From assembly GCF_017876405.1 (NCBI RefSeq), contig NZ_JAGINW010000001.1:3175203-3239202 (forward strand): a stretch of DNA of 64,000 nt, read 5' to 3'. Below are positions 8,542 to 19,562 of the stretch, one piece after another; the stretch's first letter is position 1; each line of letters begins with the position of its first letter. A model generated the notes under the pieces. It did no database searches, was not told the DNA's origin, and saw only the letters and a list, made by a program, of their open reading frames with translations. The translations under genes were made by a program, and so were the position numbers. The stretch comes from Kibdelosporangium banguiense (GTDB lineage Bacteria > Actinomycetota > Actinomycetes > Mycobacteriales > Pseudonocardiaceae).

Positions 8542-9348
8542 CTACGGCAGGAAAGTAAAACCCCACAACGCCGGAATCGCGCCTGCCTGCTGCAATGCCG
8601 CGAGCGACAACCAGATCGACAACACTGTGATGGCCGGGCCGATCAATGCCATCTCCACCTTGCCGCCGGTCCGCATGCGTAGCAGTTTCGGCGGTGCGAT
8701 CGGAAACCATGTTTTGCCACCGATCGGGATCGGCCACAGCATCGGGCAGCCCTGTTCGGTGATCGCGTCGCCGATGTAGTGCGCGATACAGCCGATGCCC
8801 ACGGCGATACCGCACGCGGCCGCGTTGGCCGACGAACTCTGGTCGGTCCACAGCAGACATAACGCGGTCAGCCCGGCGGACGTCAGTGTGATCATCAGCG
8901 CGTCGTTGCGGGGATGCCACTTGTGCAGGATGCCGCGCACGGCCAAGCCCGCGAACAGGAACATCAGCACCGGCAGCGCCCACTTCTGACTGGTCTGCAC
9001 GACCGCTGTGGTGATGACCGAGGCGATCACCGCGAACACGAGCGTGTGCGTCAGGCCGCGGTGTCCGCCGTCCCGATTGGAGTCACGCTTGGTCCTGGTC
9101 AACCGGTAGACGCCGTGGCTCAGCGCGTTCATCCCGCTGGAGAAGCCCTGGCTGATCGAACCGAACGTGCGCGACACCGTGGAACCGGGGTGGTCCAGGT
9201 CGGGCAGCAGGGCGGCGCCGGTCGCGAGCACCGCGCCGACCGCCCAGGCGCGTGGGTTGAGCTGGCCGATCGAGTGGTCGGTCGCCAGCGCGGTCACGGC
9301 CGACCACGCCAGTAAGCCGCTCATCGCGTGTGTGGGTCCGGTAGCCAC
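8542..9348 (-). CDS. YdjM/DUF457-type membrane-bound metal-dependent hydrolase
   Basis: The 268-residue protein has several transmembrane segments and the family residues THAMSGL at the N-terminus, LLPDLDHP, and GHRGLTHTL. These are the His/Asp metal ligands of the YdjM-like family, whose activity is poorly characterised. The frame is open to 9525, but AGGGGG sits 6 nt before a GTG at 9348, which directly precedes the conserved THAMSG, so I start there. It is probably in one unit with the downstream kinase. Confidence 0.8.
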   Translation of the reverse strand: MATGPTHAMSGLLAWSAVTALATDHSIGQLNPRAWAVGAVLATGAALLPDLDHPGSTVSRTFGSISQGFSSGMNALSHGVYRLTRTKRDSNRDGGHRGLTHTLVFAVIASVITTAVVQTSQKWALPVLMFLFAGLAVRGILHKWHPRNDALMITLTSAGLTALCLLWTDQSSSANAAACGIAVGIGCIAHYIGDAITEQGCPMLWPIPIGGKTWFPIAPPKLLRMRTGGKVEMALIGPAITVLSIWLSLAALQQAGAIPALWGFTFLP

Positions 9349-9473
9349 CACAATCCCCCTCAAGATCAGCTCCGTCCGCAGGATATCGGGTTTCCGGCCG
9401 AGACCTGGGGATCCCATGTGGACGGTGGCGAAGCCGGGTAACGGATGACTAACGGGCTGGTCACTACCCTGTA

Positions 9474-9493
9474 CGGAGTAGTTGATTACTCCG
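9474..9493. promoter_or_regulatory. Inverted repeat upstream of the LAXTG gene
   Basis: CGGAGTA, six bases, TACTCCG: a perfect 7-bp inverted repeat 44 bp before the ATG at 9537 and about 125 bp before the divergent hydrolase gene. It could be an operator for either. Confidence 0.35.
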
Positions 9494-9536
9494 CTTGGGC
9501 GCGCATGATCCGGTTCTTCAGACAAGGAGCACTTGG

Positions 9537-10196
9537 ATGAACCGCTACGTCCATCGCGCGGTTACCGCGCTGGCTGTGACTGTCGGCGTGTCGCTGAGTA
9601 GCGCGGCTGTCGCAGCTGCGGCACAGCCCAACGATCCACCAATGTCAGGTGACCCCAGGGCCACCGCTGTCGCGGGCAACGTCACGACGTGCGCCGCGGC
9701 GGGCATCGCCGGTACCGAGATATCGGTGACCTCGAACATCACCGGGAACACGTACATCGACATCACCGGTGTGCAGGCCGGCTACGAGATCACCGGCGTC
9801 GTGGTGAAGGGCGGCCCGGCGTACAACAAGTACCCGAACCTGGGTGCGTTGCCGTGGAACGACCTGCACGCCCCGCTCGTGTCGAGCGGTAAGCCGGCTC
9901 AGATCAGCCACTGGTTCGTGTGCGGCAAGAAGAAAACGACCACGACCACCAAGACGACAACCACCACTACCAAGACGACCGCCAAGACGACGTCCACGAC
10001 CACCAAGACGACGGGTACTTCGACCTCGACTACGACCACATCGACTTCGGGTTCCACCACGTCGTCCGTTCGAACAGCAGTCCGCCTGTCACGACCACTC
10101 CTGCCGCGACGACGTCGGTCAAGCCTGTCGTCGTGCCCGTGGCCGGCAATTCCAGGCTTGCGCACACCGGTGTCAACGCGGGCCCGCTCGTGCTGA
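9537..10196 (+). CDS. Secreted Thr-rich surface protein, frame truncated before its sorting signal
   Basis: The ATG at 9537 has AAGGAG 7 nt upstream. The product has a signal peptide (hydrophobic LAVTVGVSLSSAAVAAAA) and a globular domain of about 110 residues shared with the next gene (NTYIDITGVQAGYEITGV, YNKYPNLGALPWNDL, HWFVCGKK). A Thr/Lys/Ser-rich stalk follows. As written, the frame then leaves the stalk for a basic Arg-rich tail with no anchor and stops at 10196. The expected LAHTG sorting motif, membrane helix and Arg tail lie in another frame at 10064-10264. A single-base deletion (or -1 shift) near 10055-10080 would join them. This could be a pseudogene, a sequencing error in the repetitive stalk, or phase variation. 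The paralogue at 10364 shows the intact architecture. Confidence 0.65.
   Translation: MNRYVHRAVTALAVTVGVSLSSAAVAAAAQPNDPPMSGDPRATAVAGNVTTCAAAGIAGTEISVTSNITGNTYIDITGVQAGYEITGVVVKGGPAYNKYPNLGALPWNDLHAPLVSSGKPAQISHWFVCGKKKTTTTTKTTTTTTKTTAKTTSTTTKTTGTSTSTTTTSTSGSTTSSVRTAVRLSRPLLPRRRRSSLSSCPWPAIPGLRTPVSTRARSC
9931..10050 (+). repeat. Threonine-codon low-complexity tract
   Basis: Runs of ACG/ACC/ACT broken by AAG encode the Thr/Lys stalk of the surface protein. Such tandem short repeats are prone to slippage and lie just before the apparent frame change. Confidence 0.6.
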
Positions 10197-10264
10197 TCGG
10201 CGGCCTGCTGCTGGTCGGCGGTGCGGCCGCGCTGTTGCTCGCGAGGGCTCGCCGTCGCGGCTGA
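10064..10264 (+). pseudogene. Out-of-frame LAXTG sorting signal of the 9537 surface protein
   Basis: This frame encodes a Thr/Pro stalk (VTTTPAATTSV), then LAHTG, a hydrophobic helix (LVLIGGLLLVGGAAALLL) and RARRRG before the stop at 10264. That is a complete cell-wall sorting signal for a class-E-type sortase, which recognises LAXTG. It has no start or ribosome site of its own. It is one frame off from the gene that begins at 9537, so it is best read as that gene's detached C-terminus. Confidence 0.65.
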
Positions 10265-10273
10265 GTACGCACC

Positions 10274-10310
10274 AGAAGGGGATTCGCCGGGACGCGGCGA
10301 ACCCCCTTCT
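10274..10310 (+). terminator. Hairpin terminator after the first LAXTG gene
   Basis: AGAAGGGG pairs with CCCCTTCT around an inner TTCGCCG/CGGCGAA stem. It lies 10 bp after the out-of-frame stop at 10264, which suggests the transcription unit really extends to the sorting signal. Confidence 0.6.
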
Positions 10311-10363
10311 CGCTGCCCACCTATGCTCTTGACCTTGGAACCGGGGGTCAAAGGAAAAGGCAT

Positions 10364-10948
10364 ATGAAGCGCAATGTCCTGCGCGCGTTGGCCGCGCTTG
10401 TCTTATCCGTCGGCGTGTCGCAGGCCGGTGTGGCCTTCGCGGACGACACGCGCCCGAGCACCGGCACGGGTAGCCCGGCAACGTGCAGGTCAGCGGGCCT
10501 TCCTGGGGACAAACTCGAGGTCACGGCGACGGTCCGGGACAACACCTACATCGACATCACGGCCGTGCCTTCCGGCTATCAGCTGACCGGTGTGCTGGTA
10601 CAGGGCCTGAGGACGTACAGCAAGTACACCTGGCTCGGCGACCTGCCGTGGAACAACCTGCAGGCGCCGCAGGCAGTGGCGTTCACGAGTTGGTTCGCGT
10701 GTGCCAAGCCGCGCACCTTGATGCCGACGACTGCCATAACCACTACTACTGCGACGACTACGGCGACAAGCAGCAGCTCGTCAGCCGTGGCGACAACAAC
10801 CTCGACAACGACTGCGGCGGCCGCGCGAGCCGGTTCCGAGTTGGCGGAGACGGGGTTCAACGGCGGCTGGTTGGTCTTCGTCGGGGGAGGTCTACTGGTC
10901 GCCGGTGCGGCTGTGTTGAGCCTCTCGCGAGCTCGCCGCCGGAGTTGA
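10364..10948 (+). CDS. LAETG-anchored secreted surface protein
   Basis: The 194-residue protein has a signal peptide (MKRNVLRALAALVLSVGVSQAG...FA) and a domain paralogous to the 9537 product (NTYIDITAVPSGYQLTGV, YSKYTWLGDLPWNNL, WFACAK). A Thr/Ser stalk, LAETG, a hydrophobic helix and SRARRRS follow. A sortase should anchor it to peptidoglycan, which is inferred from the motif. Two conserved Cys (one early, one in FAC) could form a disulfide. AAAGGAAAAGG precedes the ATG. The domain has no function I know. Tandem duplication with the preceding gene is clear. Confidence 0.8.
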   Translation: MKRNVLRALAALVLSVGVSQAGVAFADDTRPSTGTGSPATCRSAGLPGDKLEVTATVRDNTYIDITAVPSGYQLTGVLVQGLRTYSKYTWLGDLPWNNLQAPQAVAFTSWFACAKPRTLMPTTAITTTTATTTATSSSSSAVATTTSTTTAAAARAGSELAETGFNGGWLVFVGGGLLVAGAAVLSLSRARRRS

Positions 10949-10954
10949 GCGGCT

Positions 10955-10972
10955 CCTTCAGCGCGCTGAAGG
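10955..10972. terminator. Palindromic hairpin after the LAETG gene
   Basis: CCTTCAGCGCGCTGAAGG is a perfect 18-bp palindrome 7 bp after the stop, without a U-run. A terminator is the simplest reading. Confidence 0.5.
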
Positions 10973-11096
10973 CCGTCCGGCCATACGATCCAGGCAAGTG
11001 ACAGCCGCGACAATGCTCTCGGCCAGCTACCAGTATGCTTGTACTGTTTAATTGACTCAAAGACGAGAAACATCCCGGGAGAGGAAACCCAGGCAG

Positions 11097-12311
11097 ATGG
11101 CCAAGATCAAGGTCCAGGGGACGGTCGTCGAACTCGACGGCGACGAGATGACCCGCATCATCTGGCAGTTCATCAAGGACAAGCTGATCCACCCGTACCT
11201 GGACATCAACCTGGACTACTACGACCTGGGCATCGAGCACCGGGACGCCACTGACGACCAGGTCACCGTGGACGCGGCCAACGCCATCGGCCGGCACGGC
11301 GTCGGCGTCAAGTGCGCCACCATCACCCCGGACGAGGCGCGGGTCGAGGAGTTCGGCCTCAAGAAGATGTGGCGCAGCCCCAACGGCACGATCCGTAACA
11401 TCCTCGGCGGCGTGATCTTCCGTGAGCCGATCGTCATCTCCAACATCCCGCGGCTGGTGCCGGGCTGGACGAAGCCGATCATCATCGGCCGTCACGCCCA
11501 CGGCGACCAGTACAAGGCCACCGACTTCAAGGTCCCCGGCCCCGGCACGCTGACCATCACCTACACGCCGGAAGACGGCAGCGAGCCGATGCAGTTCGAC
11601 GTCGCGAACTTCCCGGAGGGCGGCGGCGTCGCGGTCGGCATGTACAACTACCGCAAGTCGATCGAGGACTTCGCGCGTGCGTCGCTGCGCTACGGTCTCG
11701 AGCGCGAGTTCCCGGTCTACATGTCGACCAAGAACACGATCCTCAAGGCCTACGACGGCATGTTCAAGGACGTGTTCCAGGAGATCTTCGACGCGGAGTT
11801 CAAGGCGGACTTCGACGCCAAGGGCCTGACCTACGAGCACCGGCTGATCGACGACATGGTCGCCGCGGCGCTGAAGTGGGAGGGCGGCTACGTCTGGGCC
11901 TGCAAGAACTACGACGGTGACGTGCAGTCCGACACGGTCGCGCAGGGCTTCGGCTCGCTGGGCCTGATGACCTCCGTGCTGATGACCCCGGACGGCAAGG
12001 TCGAGGCCGAGGCCGCGCACGGCACGGTCACCCGGCACTACCGCCAGCACCAGCAGGGCAAGCCCACCTCCACCAACCCGATCGCGTCGATCTACGCGTG
12101 GACCCGTGGCCTGGACGCCCGCGCCAAGCAGGACAGCACCCCTGAGGTCGCCGGCTTCGCGCACGCCCTGGAGCAGGTCGTCATCGAGACCGTCGAGAGC
12201 GGCAAGATGACCAAGGACCTCGCGCTGCTGGTCGGCCCGGACCAGGAGTGGCAGACCACCGAGGACTTCCTGGCCACCCTGGACGAGAACCTGCAGAAGA
12301 AGATGGCCTAA
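11097..12311 (+). CDS. icd: NADP-dependent isocitrate dehydrogenase
   Basis: The 404-residue protein is collinear with dimeric eukaryote-like isocitrate dehydrogenases. It has [23 protein letters not shown] at the start, [10 protein letters not shown] for isocitrate phosphate/carboxylate binding, and [17 protein letters not shown]. It also has '[28 protein letters not shown]' metal-ligand aspartates and [12 protein letters not shown] for NADP. It oxidatively decarboxylates isocitrate to 2-oxoglutarate in the TCA cycle. I use the ATG at 11097, where homologues start; the frame is open upstream to 11052. A strong hairpin follows the stop. Confidence 0.95.
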   Translation: MAKIKVQGTVVELDGDEMTRIIWQFIKDKLIHPYLDINLDYYDLGIEHRDATDDQVTVDAANAIGRHGVGVKCATITPDEARVEEFGLKKMWRSPNGTIRNILGGVIFREPIVISNIPRLVPGWTKPIIIGRHAHGDQYKATDFKVPGPGTLTITYTPEDGSEPMQFDVANFPEGGGVAVGMYNYRKSIEDFARASLRYGLEREFPVYMSTKNTILKAYDGMFKDVFQEIFDAEFKADFDAKGLTYEHRLIDDMVAAALKWEGGYVWACKNYDGDVQSDTVAQGFGSLGLMTSVLMTPDGKVEAEAAHGTVTRHYRQHQQGKPTSTNPIASIYAWTRGLDARAKQDSTPEVAGFAHALEQVVIETVESGKMTKDLALLVGPDQEWQTTEDFLATLDENLQKKMA

Positions 12312-12321
12312 GGTCGCACTT

Positions 12322-12360
12322 GGAGACACCCTCGTGGGCGCTGCTCACAGGGGTGTCTCC
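12322..12360 (+). terminator. Hairpin terminator of icd
   Basis: GGAGACACCC (12322-12331) pairs perfectly with GGGTGTCTCC (12351-12360). It begins 11 bp after the icd stop and has no U-run, as is common in actinobacteria. Confidence 0.7.
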
Positions 12361-12493
12361 AGGGCATAATCACATCGGGTGGGTGATCGCTGACTCGGGT
12401 GGATCTCGGGCTCAGCGGTTCTGCCTGGCCATGCGGCTGCGGTATTCGTGTCTCATGGTGACGAAACTGTGGGCCAGGGCGAGAGAGGTGGTC

Positions 12494-12823
12494 GTGTTGG
12501 CACCCAAGCGGACACTGATCGTGGTCGCGGTGCTGGTCGGGGTCGTCATCCTGTACGTGCTCGGCAAGGACAAACAAGACGCCAACAACGCCAACCCGGC
12601 CGCACCCGCGGCCAGCGCCAGCGCTTGCAGAGTCGCTGTCGTCGCCGACATCCTCAACGTGCGGGCCACGCCGGACGCCAAGGGCCAGATCGTCGGCAAG
12701 TTCCAGCGCAACGCCGAGGCCGACGCGGAGAAGGTCGTGCAGAACGGCTTCCGCAAACTCTCCGAAGGCCGCTGGGTCTCGAACGAATTCGTCAAGCCCC
12801 TGCAGGGACGGGACTGCGGCTAG
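12494..12823 (+). CDS. Membrane-anchored SH3-like domain protein
   Basis: The product of about 109 residues has a single N-terminal transmembrane helix (LIVVAVLVGVVILYVLG), an Ala/Pro/Asn linker and a bacterial SH3-type domain. The domain contains VVADILNVRATPDAKGQIVGKFQ and GRWVSNEFVKPL. Such domains usually bind peptidoglycan or protein partners outside the membrane. AGAGAGG lies 5 nt before a GTG at 12494, the chosen start; an in-frame ATG at 12455 is the alternative and would add 13 residues. Two cysteines flank the domain. It stands alone between icd and xth. Confidence 0.7.
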   Translation: MLAPKRTLIVVAVLVGVVILYVLGKDKQDANNANPAAPAASASACRVAVVADILNVRATPDAKGQIVGKFQRNAEADAEKVVQNGFRKLSEGRWVSNEFVKPLQGRDCG

Positions 12824-12978
12824 GTCGCGCTGGTCATTTATCCCACGCAACGCGCCCGGCATCGCCCCGGCCACGGCGGCGATAGGCTCTGAGCGAACAA
12901 GCCGGTAGCGCGGGGCGGGGTGGAAATGATCGGCTTTGGCGACCTGGCCCGCCGAGCGAAGCGAGGCAGTCGAACACG

Positions 12979-13773
12979 GTGATTATCAGTTCCATCAATG
13001 TCAACGGTCTGCGGGCCGCGGCACGCAAGGGTTTCACCGAATGGCTAAACGCCACTGAAGCCGATGTGGTTTGCCTGCAAGAAGTACGTGCCACCCTGGA
13101 CCAGTTGCCGCCGGAAGTCCGTGCCCCACAAGGCTGGTACGCCACGCATGCGCCCGCGGCCATGAAAGGCCGCGCCGGCGTGGCCGTCTACACCCGCCTT
13201 GAGCCGGAGGCAGTCCGGATCGGATTCGGCGCGGCGGAATTCGAGGACAGCGGCCGCTACGTGGAGGTCGCGCTGCCCGGAATCGTGGTCGGCAGCGTGT
13301 ATGTGCCCAGCGGTGACGTCGGCACCGAACGCCAACTGGAGAAGGAGCGCTTCATGGCCGCGTTCCTGCCGTATCTCGCCGAACTGCGCGACAAGGCCGC
13401 AGCCGTGGGCGACGAGGTGCTCGTCGCCGGCGACTGGAACATCGCCCACCGCGACATCGACCTGAAGAACTGGAAGGGCAACCAGAAGTCCTCCGGCTGC
13501 CTGCCTGAGGAACGCGCCTGGCTGACCCAGATCTTCGACGAGGTCGGCTACGTCGACGTGGTGCGCCGGATGCACCCCGAAGGCCCCGGCCCGTACACCT
13601 GGTGGAGCTACCGCGGCCAAGCCTTCGACAACGACTCAGGCTGGCGCATCGACCTGCACATCACCACCCCAGGCCTGGCCGCCCGCGCCACCAACACCGT
13701 CATCGAACGCGCCCCCACCTACGCCGAACGCTGGTCCGACCACGCCCCAGTCACAGTCACGTTCGCCGACTGA
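12979..13773 (+). CDS. xth: Exodeoxyribonuclease III / AP endonuclease
   Basis: The 264-residue protein is a full-length ExoIII-family nuclease of the endonuclease/exonuclease/phosphatase fold. It has ISSINVNGLRAA (Asn), CLQEVRA (metal-binding Glu), 'VLVAGDWNIAH' (Asp/Asn), a WWSYRG segment, and a C-terminal SDHAPV Asp-His pair. It removes 3' blocks and cleaves abasic sites during base-excision repair. The GTG at 12979 gives MIISSIN, where homologues begin. It is transcribed alone and converges on the MetRS gene. Confidence 0.93.
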   Translation: MIISSINVNGLRAAARKGFTEWLNATEADVVCLQEVRATLDQLPPEVRAPQGWYATHAPAAMKGRAGVAVYTRLEPEAVRIGFGAAEFEDSGRYVEVALPGIVVGSVYVPSGDVGTERQLEKERFMAAFLPYLAELRDKAAAVGDEVLVAGDWNIAHRDIDLKNWKGNQKSSGCLPEERAWLTQIFDEVGYVDVVRRMHPEGPGPYTWWSYRGQAFDNDSGWRIDLHITTPGLAARATNTVIERAPTYAERWSDHAPVTVTFAD

Positions 13774-13881
13774 ACGCCGCAAGTAGGAGGTGCTTTTGCG
13801 GGGCGCGGTGCTTCACGTGGGCAAGGTTGTAGGGGGCGGGGAGCTTGTGCCCCGGACATCGCGTGCCCGGGGCAGGGGCTG

Positions 13882-15249
13882 TCAAGGCTTTCCGGTGGCC
13901 AGGCGCGGGAAAGCGCCGCGTTCGAGCAGGACCCGTTCGGCGCCGGTGGGGAGGAACGGTGTCAGTTCGTGCGCGATTGTCCGGCAGGCGCCGCCCAAGC
14001 GGGTGAGCACTGAGCAGCGTTCGGCGCCTTGGAGTTCCCAGGGGCGGGCGGTCTCGATTAGACGGTTCGCTTCGTCGACTGCCGCGACGATCGCGCCGGT
14101 TGCTGCGCGGAAGTCGAAGTCCGCGAGTGCTTTGTCTACTTTGGAGGCCAGGTCGATCGGCGGTCCGGCTGGGATTGAGCCGCCGGCGAGGCCTCGTACT
14201 CTGTTGAAGAGGTTGCCGATGCCGTTGGCCAGTTCGGTGTCCGACCGGTCGATGAGGCGTTCCACCGTGAAGTCCGTGTCGCCCACTCGGGCCGGTTCGC
14301 GCAGCAGCCACCATCTGACCGCGTCGATTCCGTAGTGGCCGATCAGGTCCACAGGGGACACTTTCACGCCGGAGCTCTTGGAGATCTTGGCTCCGTTGGC
14401 GGTGAGGTAGTCGTGCACGAAGATCGTCTTGGGTAGTGGCAGGCCTGCCGACAACAGCAGTGCCGGCCAGTAGACCGCGTGGAAGCGCACGATTCCCTTC
14501 CCGATCACGTGCACGGTCTCGGCGTCCCGCCACCATTCGTCGAAGCCTGACTCCAAGGCGGTGACGTAGTTGGCCAGCGCGTCCCACCAGACGTAGATGA
14601 CCTGTGAAGGGTCGTCCGGCACGGGCAGGCCCCAGCCGCCGGAACGGGCCGCCGGGCGCGAAACGCTGATATCCGAGAGGCCGGAGCGTACGAAGGACAG
14701 GACTTCGTTGCGCCGGGCCGCCGGTTCGATGCGGATGTCGTGCTCGAGCGCGTGCAGGATCCTGTCGGCGTAACGAGACAGCCGGAAGAACCAGTTCTCC
14801 TCACGGACCAGTTCGGGGACTGTGCCGTGTTCCGGGCAGATCGGCTCGGTCACGAAGGCTTCGCAGCCCGCGCAGTACAAGCCTTCGTACGACTTCCGAT
14901 AGAAGTCGCCGCGCTCTGCCGAAGCGCGCCAGAGTTTCTCGACGCCGACCCGGTGTCGGGCGTCGGCGCTGGTGCGGATGAAATCGTCGTATGACAGGTC
15001 CAATGGCTCGCGCAGTGCTTGAAATCGTTCGGTGTTGGCGTTGACGAAGTCGCGTACGTCAATGCCGGCCGCGCGGGCCGCGGTCACGTTCTTTTGCGCG
15101 TTGTCGTCGGTGCCGGTAAGGAAGCGGACCGGTTGGCCTCTCAGACGCCTGTGCCGGGCGAGTACGTCGGCCTGGACCAACTCCAGGGCGTAGCCCAGAT
15201 GGGGTTCGGCATTGACGTACGCGATCGCGGTGGTGACGTAGAAATTCAT
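13882..15249 (-). CDS. Accessory methionyl-tRNA synthetase
   Basis: The 455-residue class I synthetase has HLGY (HIGH motif) near residue 17, a zinc-knuckle-like CAGC...CPEHG, 'VWWDALANYVTAL', and KISKS (KMSKS motif) near residue 300. A helical anticodon-binding domain follows. The TGTDDNAQKNV segment replaces the TGTDEHGxK of common MetRS. The protein is also shorter than housekeeping MetRS (about 510-600), lacking the extra C-terminal domain. This fits a second MetRS type seen in streptomycetes (from memory). It charges tRNA-Met, perhaps as an inhibitor-resistant or specialised copy; I cannot tell whether another metG exists. GGGAGG is 7 nt before the ATG. The 5' leader is unusually structured. 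Confidence 0.85.
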   Translation of the reverse strand: MNFYVTTAIAYVNAEPHLGYALELVQADVLARHRRLRGQPVRFLTGTDDNAQKNVTAARAAGIDVRDFVNANTERFQALREPLDLSYDDFIRTSADARHRVGVEKLWRASAERGDFYRKSYEGLYCAGCEAFVTEPICPEHGTVPELVREENWFFRLSRYADRILHALEHDIRIEPAARRNEVLSFVRSGLSDISVSRPAARSGGWGLPVPDDPSQVIYVWWDALANYVTALESGFDEWWRDAETVHVIGKGIVRFHAVYWPALLLSAGLPLPKTIFVHDYLTANGAKISKSSGVKVSPVDLIGHYGIDAVRWWLLREPARVGDTDFTVERLIDRSDTELANGIGNLFNRVRGLAGGSIPAGPPIDLASKVDKALADFDFRAATGAIVAAVDEANRLIETARPWELQGAERCSVLTRLGGACRTIAHELTPFLPTGAERVLLERGAFPRLATGKP

Positions 15250-15258
15250 CGCTGACCT

Positions 15259-15354
15259 CCCTCGACGGCCGGCCGCCGTCGGGAAGGTGCCCGGTGACGA
15301 CCGGGTACCTGGTGTGCGAATCAGTGCACGGCAAGGGACCCCGGCAAGGGGCCC
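15259..15354 (-). promoter_or_regulatory. Three-hairpin 5' leader of the MetRS gene
   Basis: Between promoter and ATG lie three stems: GGGACCCC/GGGGCCC (15335-15354), GGTGCCCGGT/ACCGGGTACC (15286-15309) and CTCGACGGC/GCCGTCGGG (15259-15283). The first overlaps adjacent Met codons of the leader ORF at 15321-15380. This could be an attenuator. No T-box consensus is visible. Confidence 0.4.
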
Positions 15355-15380
15355 ATCATCCGCACGGCGAGATTTCGCAT
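15321..15380 (-). CDS. Possible 19-residue Met-containing leader peptide
   Basis: The ATG at 15380 encodes MRNLAVRMMGPLPGSLAVH and then TGA. It lies in the 5' leader of the methionyl-tRNA synthetase gene and contains two consecutive Met codons inside a hairpin-forming region. There is no Shine-Dalgarno site, but TACAAT lies 6 nt before the ATG, so transcription could begin at the ATG (leaderless). Regulation by ribosome stalling at Met codons is inference. Confidence 0.35.
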   Translation of the reverse strand: MRNLAVRMMGPLPGSLAVH

Positions 15381-15387
15381 AGTCAGA

Positions 15388-15410
15388 TTGTAGGTCAAGT
15401 CGCCTAGGCT
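15388..15410. promoter_or_regulatory. Divergent promoter region between the MetRS gene and fbiC
   Basis: Minus strand TACAAT is a -10 for the MetRS leader. Plus strand TAGGCT (15405-15410) ends 6 nt before the fbiC GTG, implying a leaderless fbiC transcript. Both -35 elements are weak. Confidence 0.4.
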
Positions 15411-15416
15411 AGTTCG

Positions 15417-17948
<2,532 letters not shown>

Positions 17949-17956
17949 CGCAGGTC

Positions 17957-17982
17957 CCCGCCGTGCCCGCGGGCACGGCGGG
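17957..17982 (+). terminator. Terminator of fbiC
   Basis: Perfect 26-bp palindrome (CCCGCCGTGCCC paired with GGGCACGGCGGG) beginning 8 bp after the stop and followed by TCTT. Confidence 0.75.
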
Positions 17983-18164
17983 TCTTGATCCACACCCCGG
18001 GGTTCCGGGCACCCCGAACGAGCGATAGCCTCGCTCCCCGCAAGCCCGAGTGCCGCTCAACCACCGAACGCTTGACACACTCGGTAGTTTTTTCTCGGCT
18101 CGGTCAGAATCCTGATCCCTCAATCGGGGGACATCAGGTCGGTTGTGTCGCAGGAGGAGAACCA

Positions 18165-18479
18165 GTGCGTAATCGGGTGGCTGGTGGCAGGACCCGTTCG
18201 CTGGTGACCGCAGGGCTCGTAACCCTGCTCATGCTCGGTACCGGCCAACTGGCCTTCGCCCAGGACAGCACGACGCGGCTCCCGTTCAACGTCGCCGGCC
18301 CAGTCGGCATCGCCGTCGCCGCGATCGGCCTGTCGGGCATGCTGCTCGGATTGTGGCGTTTCAGCCGCAAACTCGCCAAGGCGAAGGCAGCCGATACAGC
18401 CGTGATTCCCGTGGTTGAGCCGGCCGCTCCGGTGGCGCAGCCCGTCACCGAGCCTCGTACTCCGGCCCGCACTCCCTGA
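18165..18479 (+). CDS. Small secreted/membrane protein of unknown function
   Basis: The product of about 104 residues has an N-terminal signal-like helix (SLVTAGLVTLLMLGTGQLAFAQ). A short extracytoplasmic segment is followed by a second helix (GPVGIAVAAIGLSGMLLGLW), a basic FSRKLAKAKA segment and a Pro-rich tail (VVEPAAPVAQPVTEP). I recognise no family. AGGAGGAG lies 5 nt before the GTG at 18165, so longer readings of the frame are unlikely. It is 30 bp upstream of trpS on the same strand and may share its transcript. Confidence 0.7.
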   Translation: MRNRVAGGRTRSLVTAGLVTLLMLGTGQLAFAQDSTTRLPFNVAGPVGIAVAAIGLSGMLLGLWRFSRKLAKAKAADTAVIPVVEPAAPVAQPVTEPRTPARTP

Positions 18480-18500
18480 CGGGTGATCCTGGGTCGGTAG

Positions 18501-19514
<1,014 letters not shown>

Positions 19515-19562
19515 GCGGAGTTTCGCCGTGCGGGTGCCAAAGGCGCTGGTTAGCGTTATCGG

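Noticed and set aside
15255..15380. T-box riboswitch before the MetRS gene
   Set aside because: The conserved T-box sequence (AGGGTGGNACCGCG-like) is not present in either stem region; the hairpins do not match the T-box fold.
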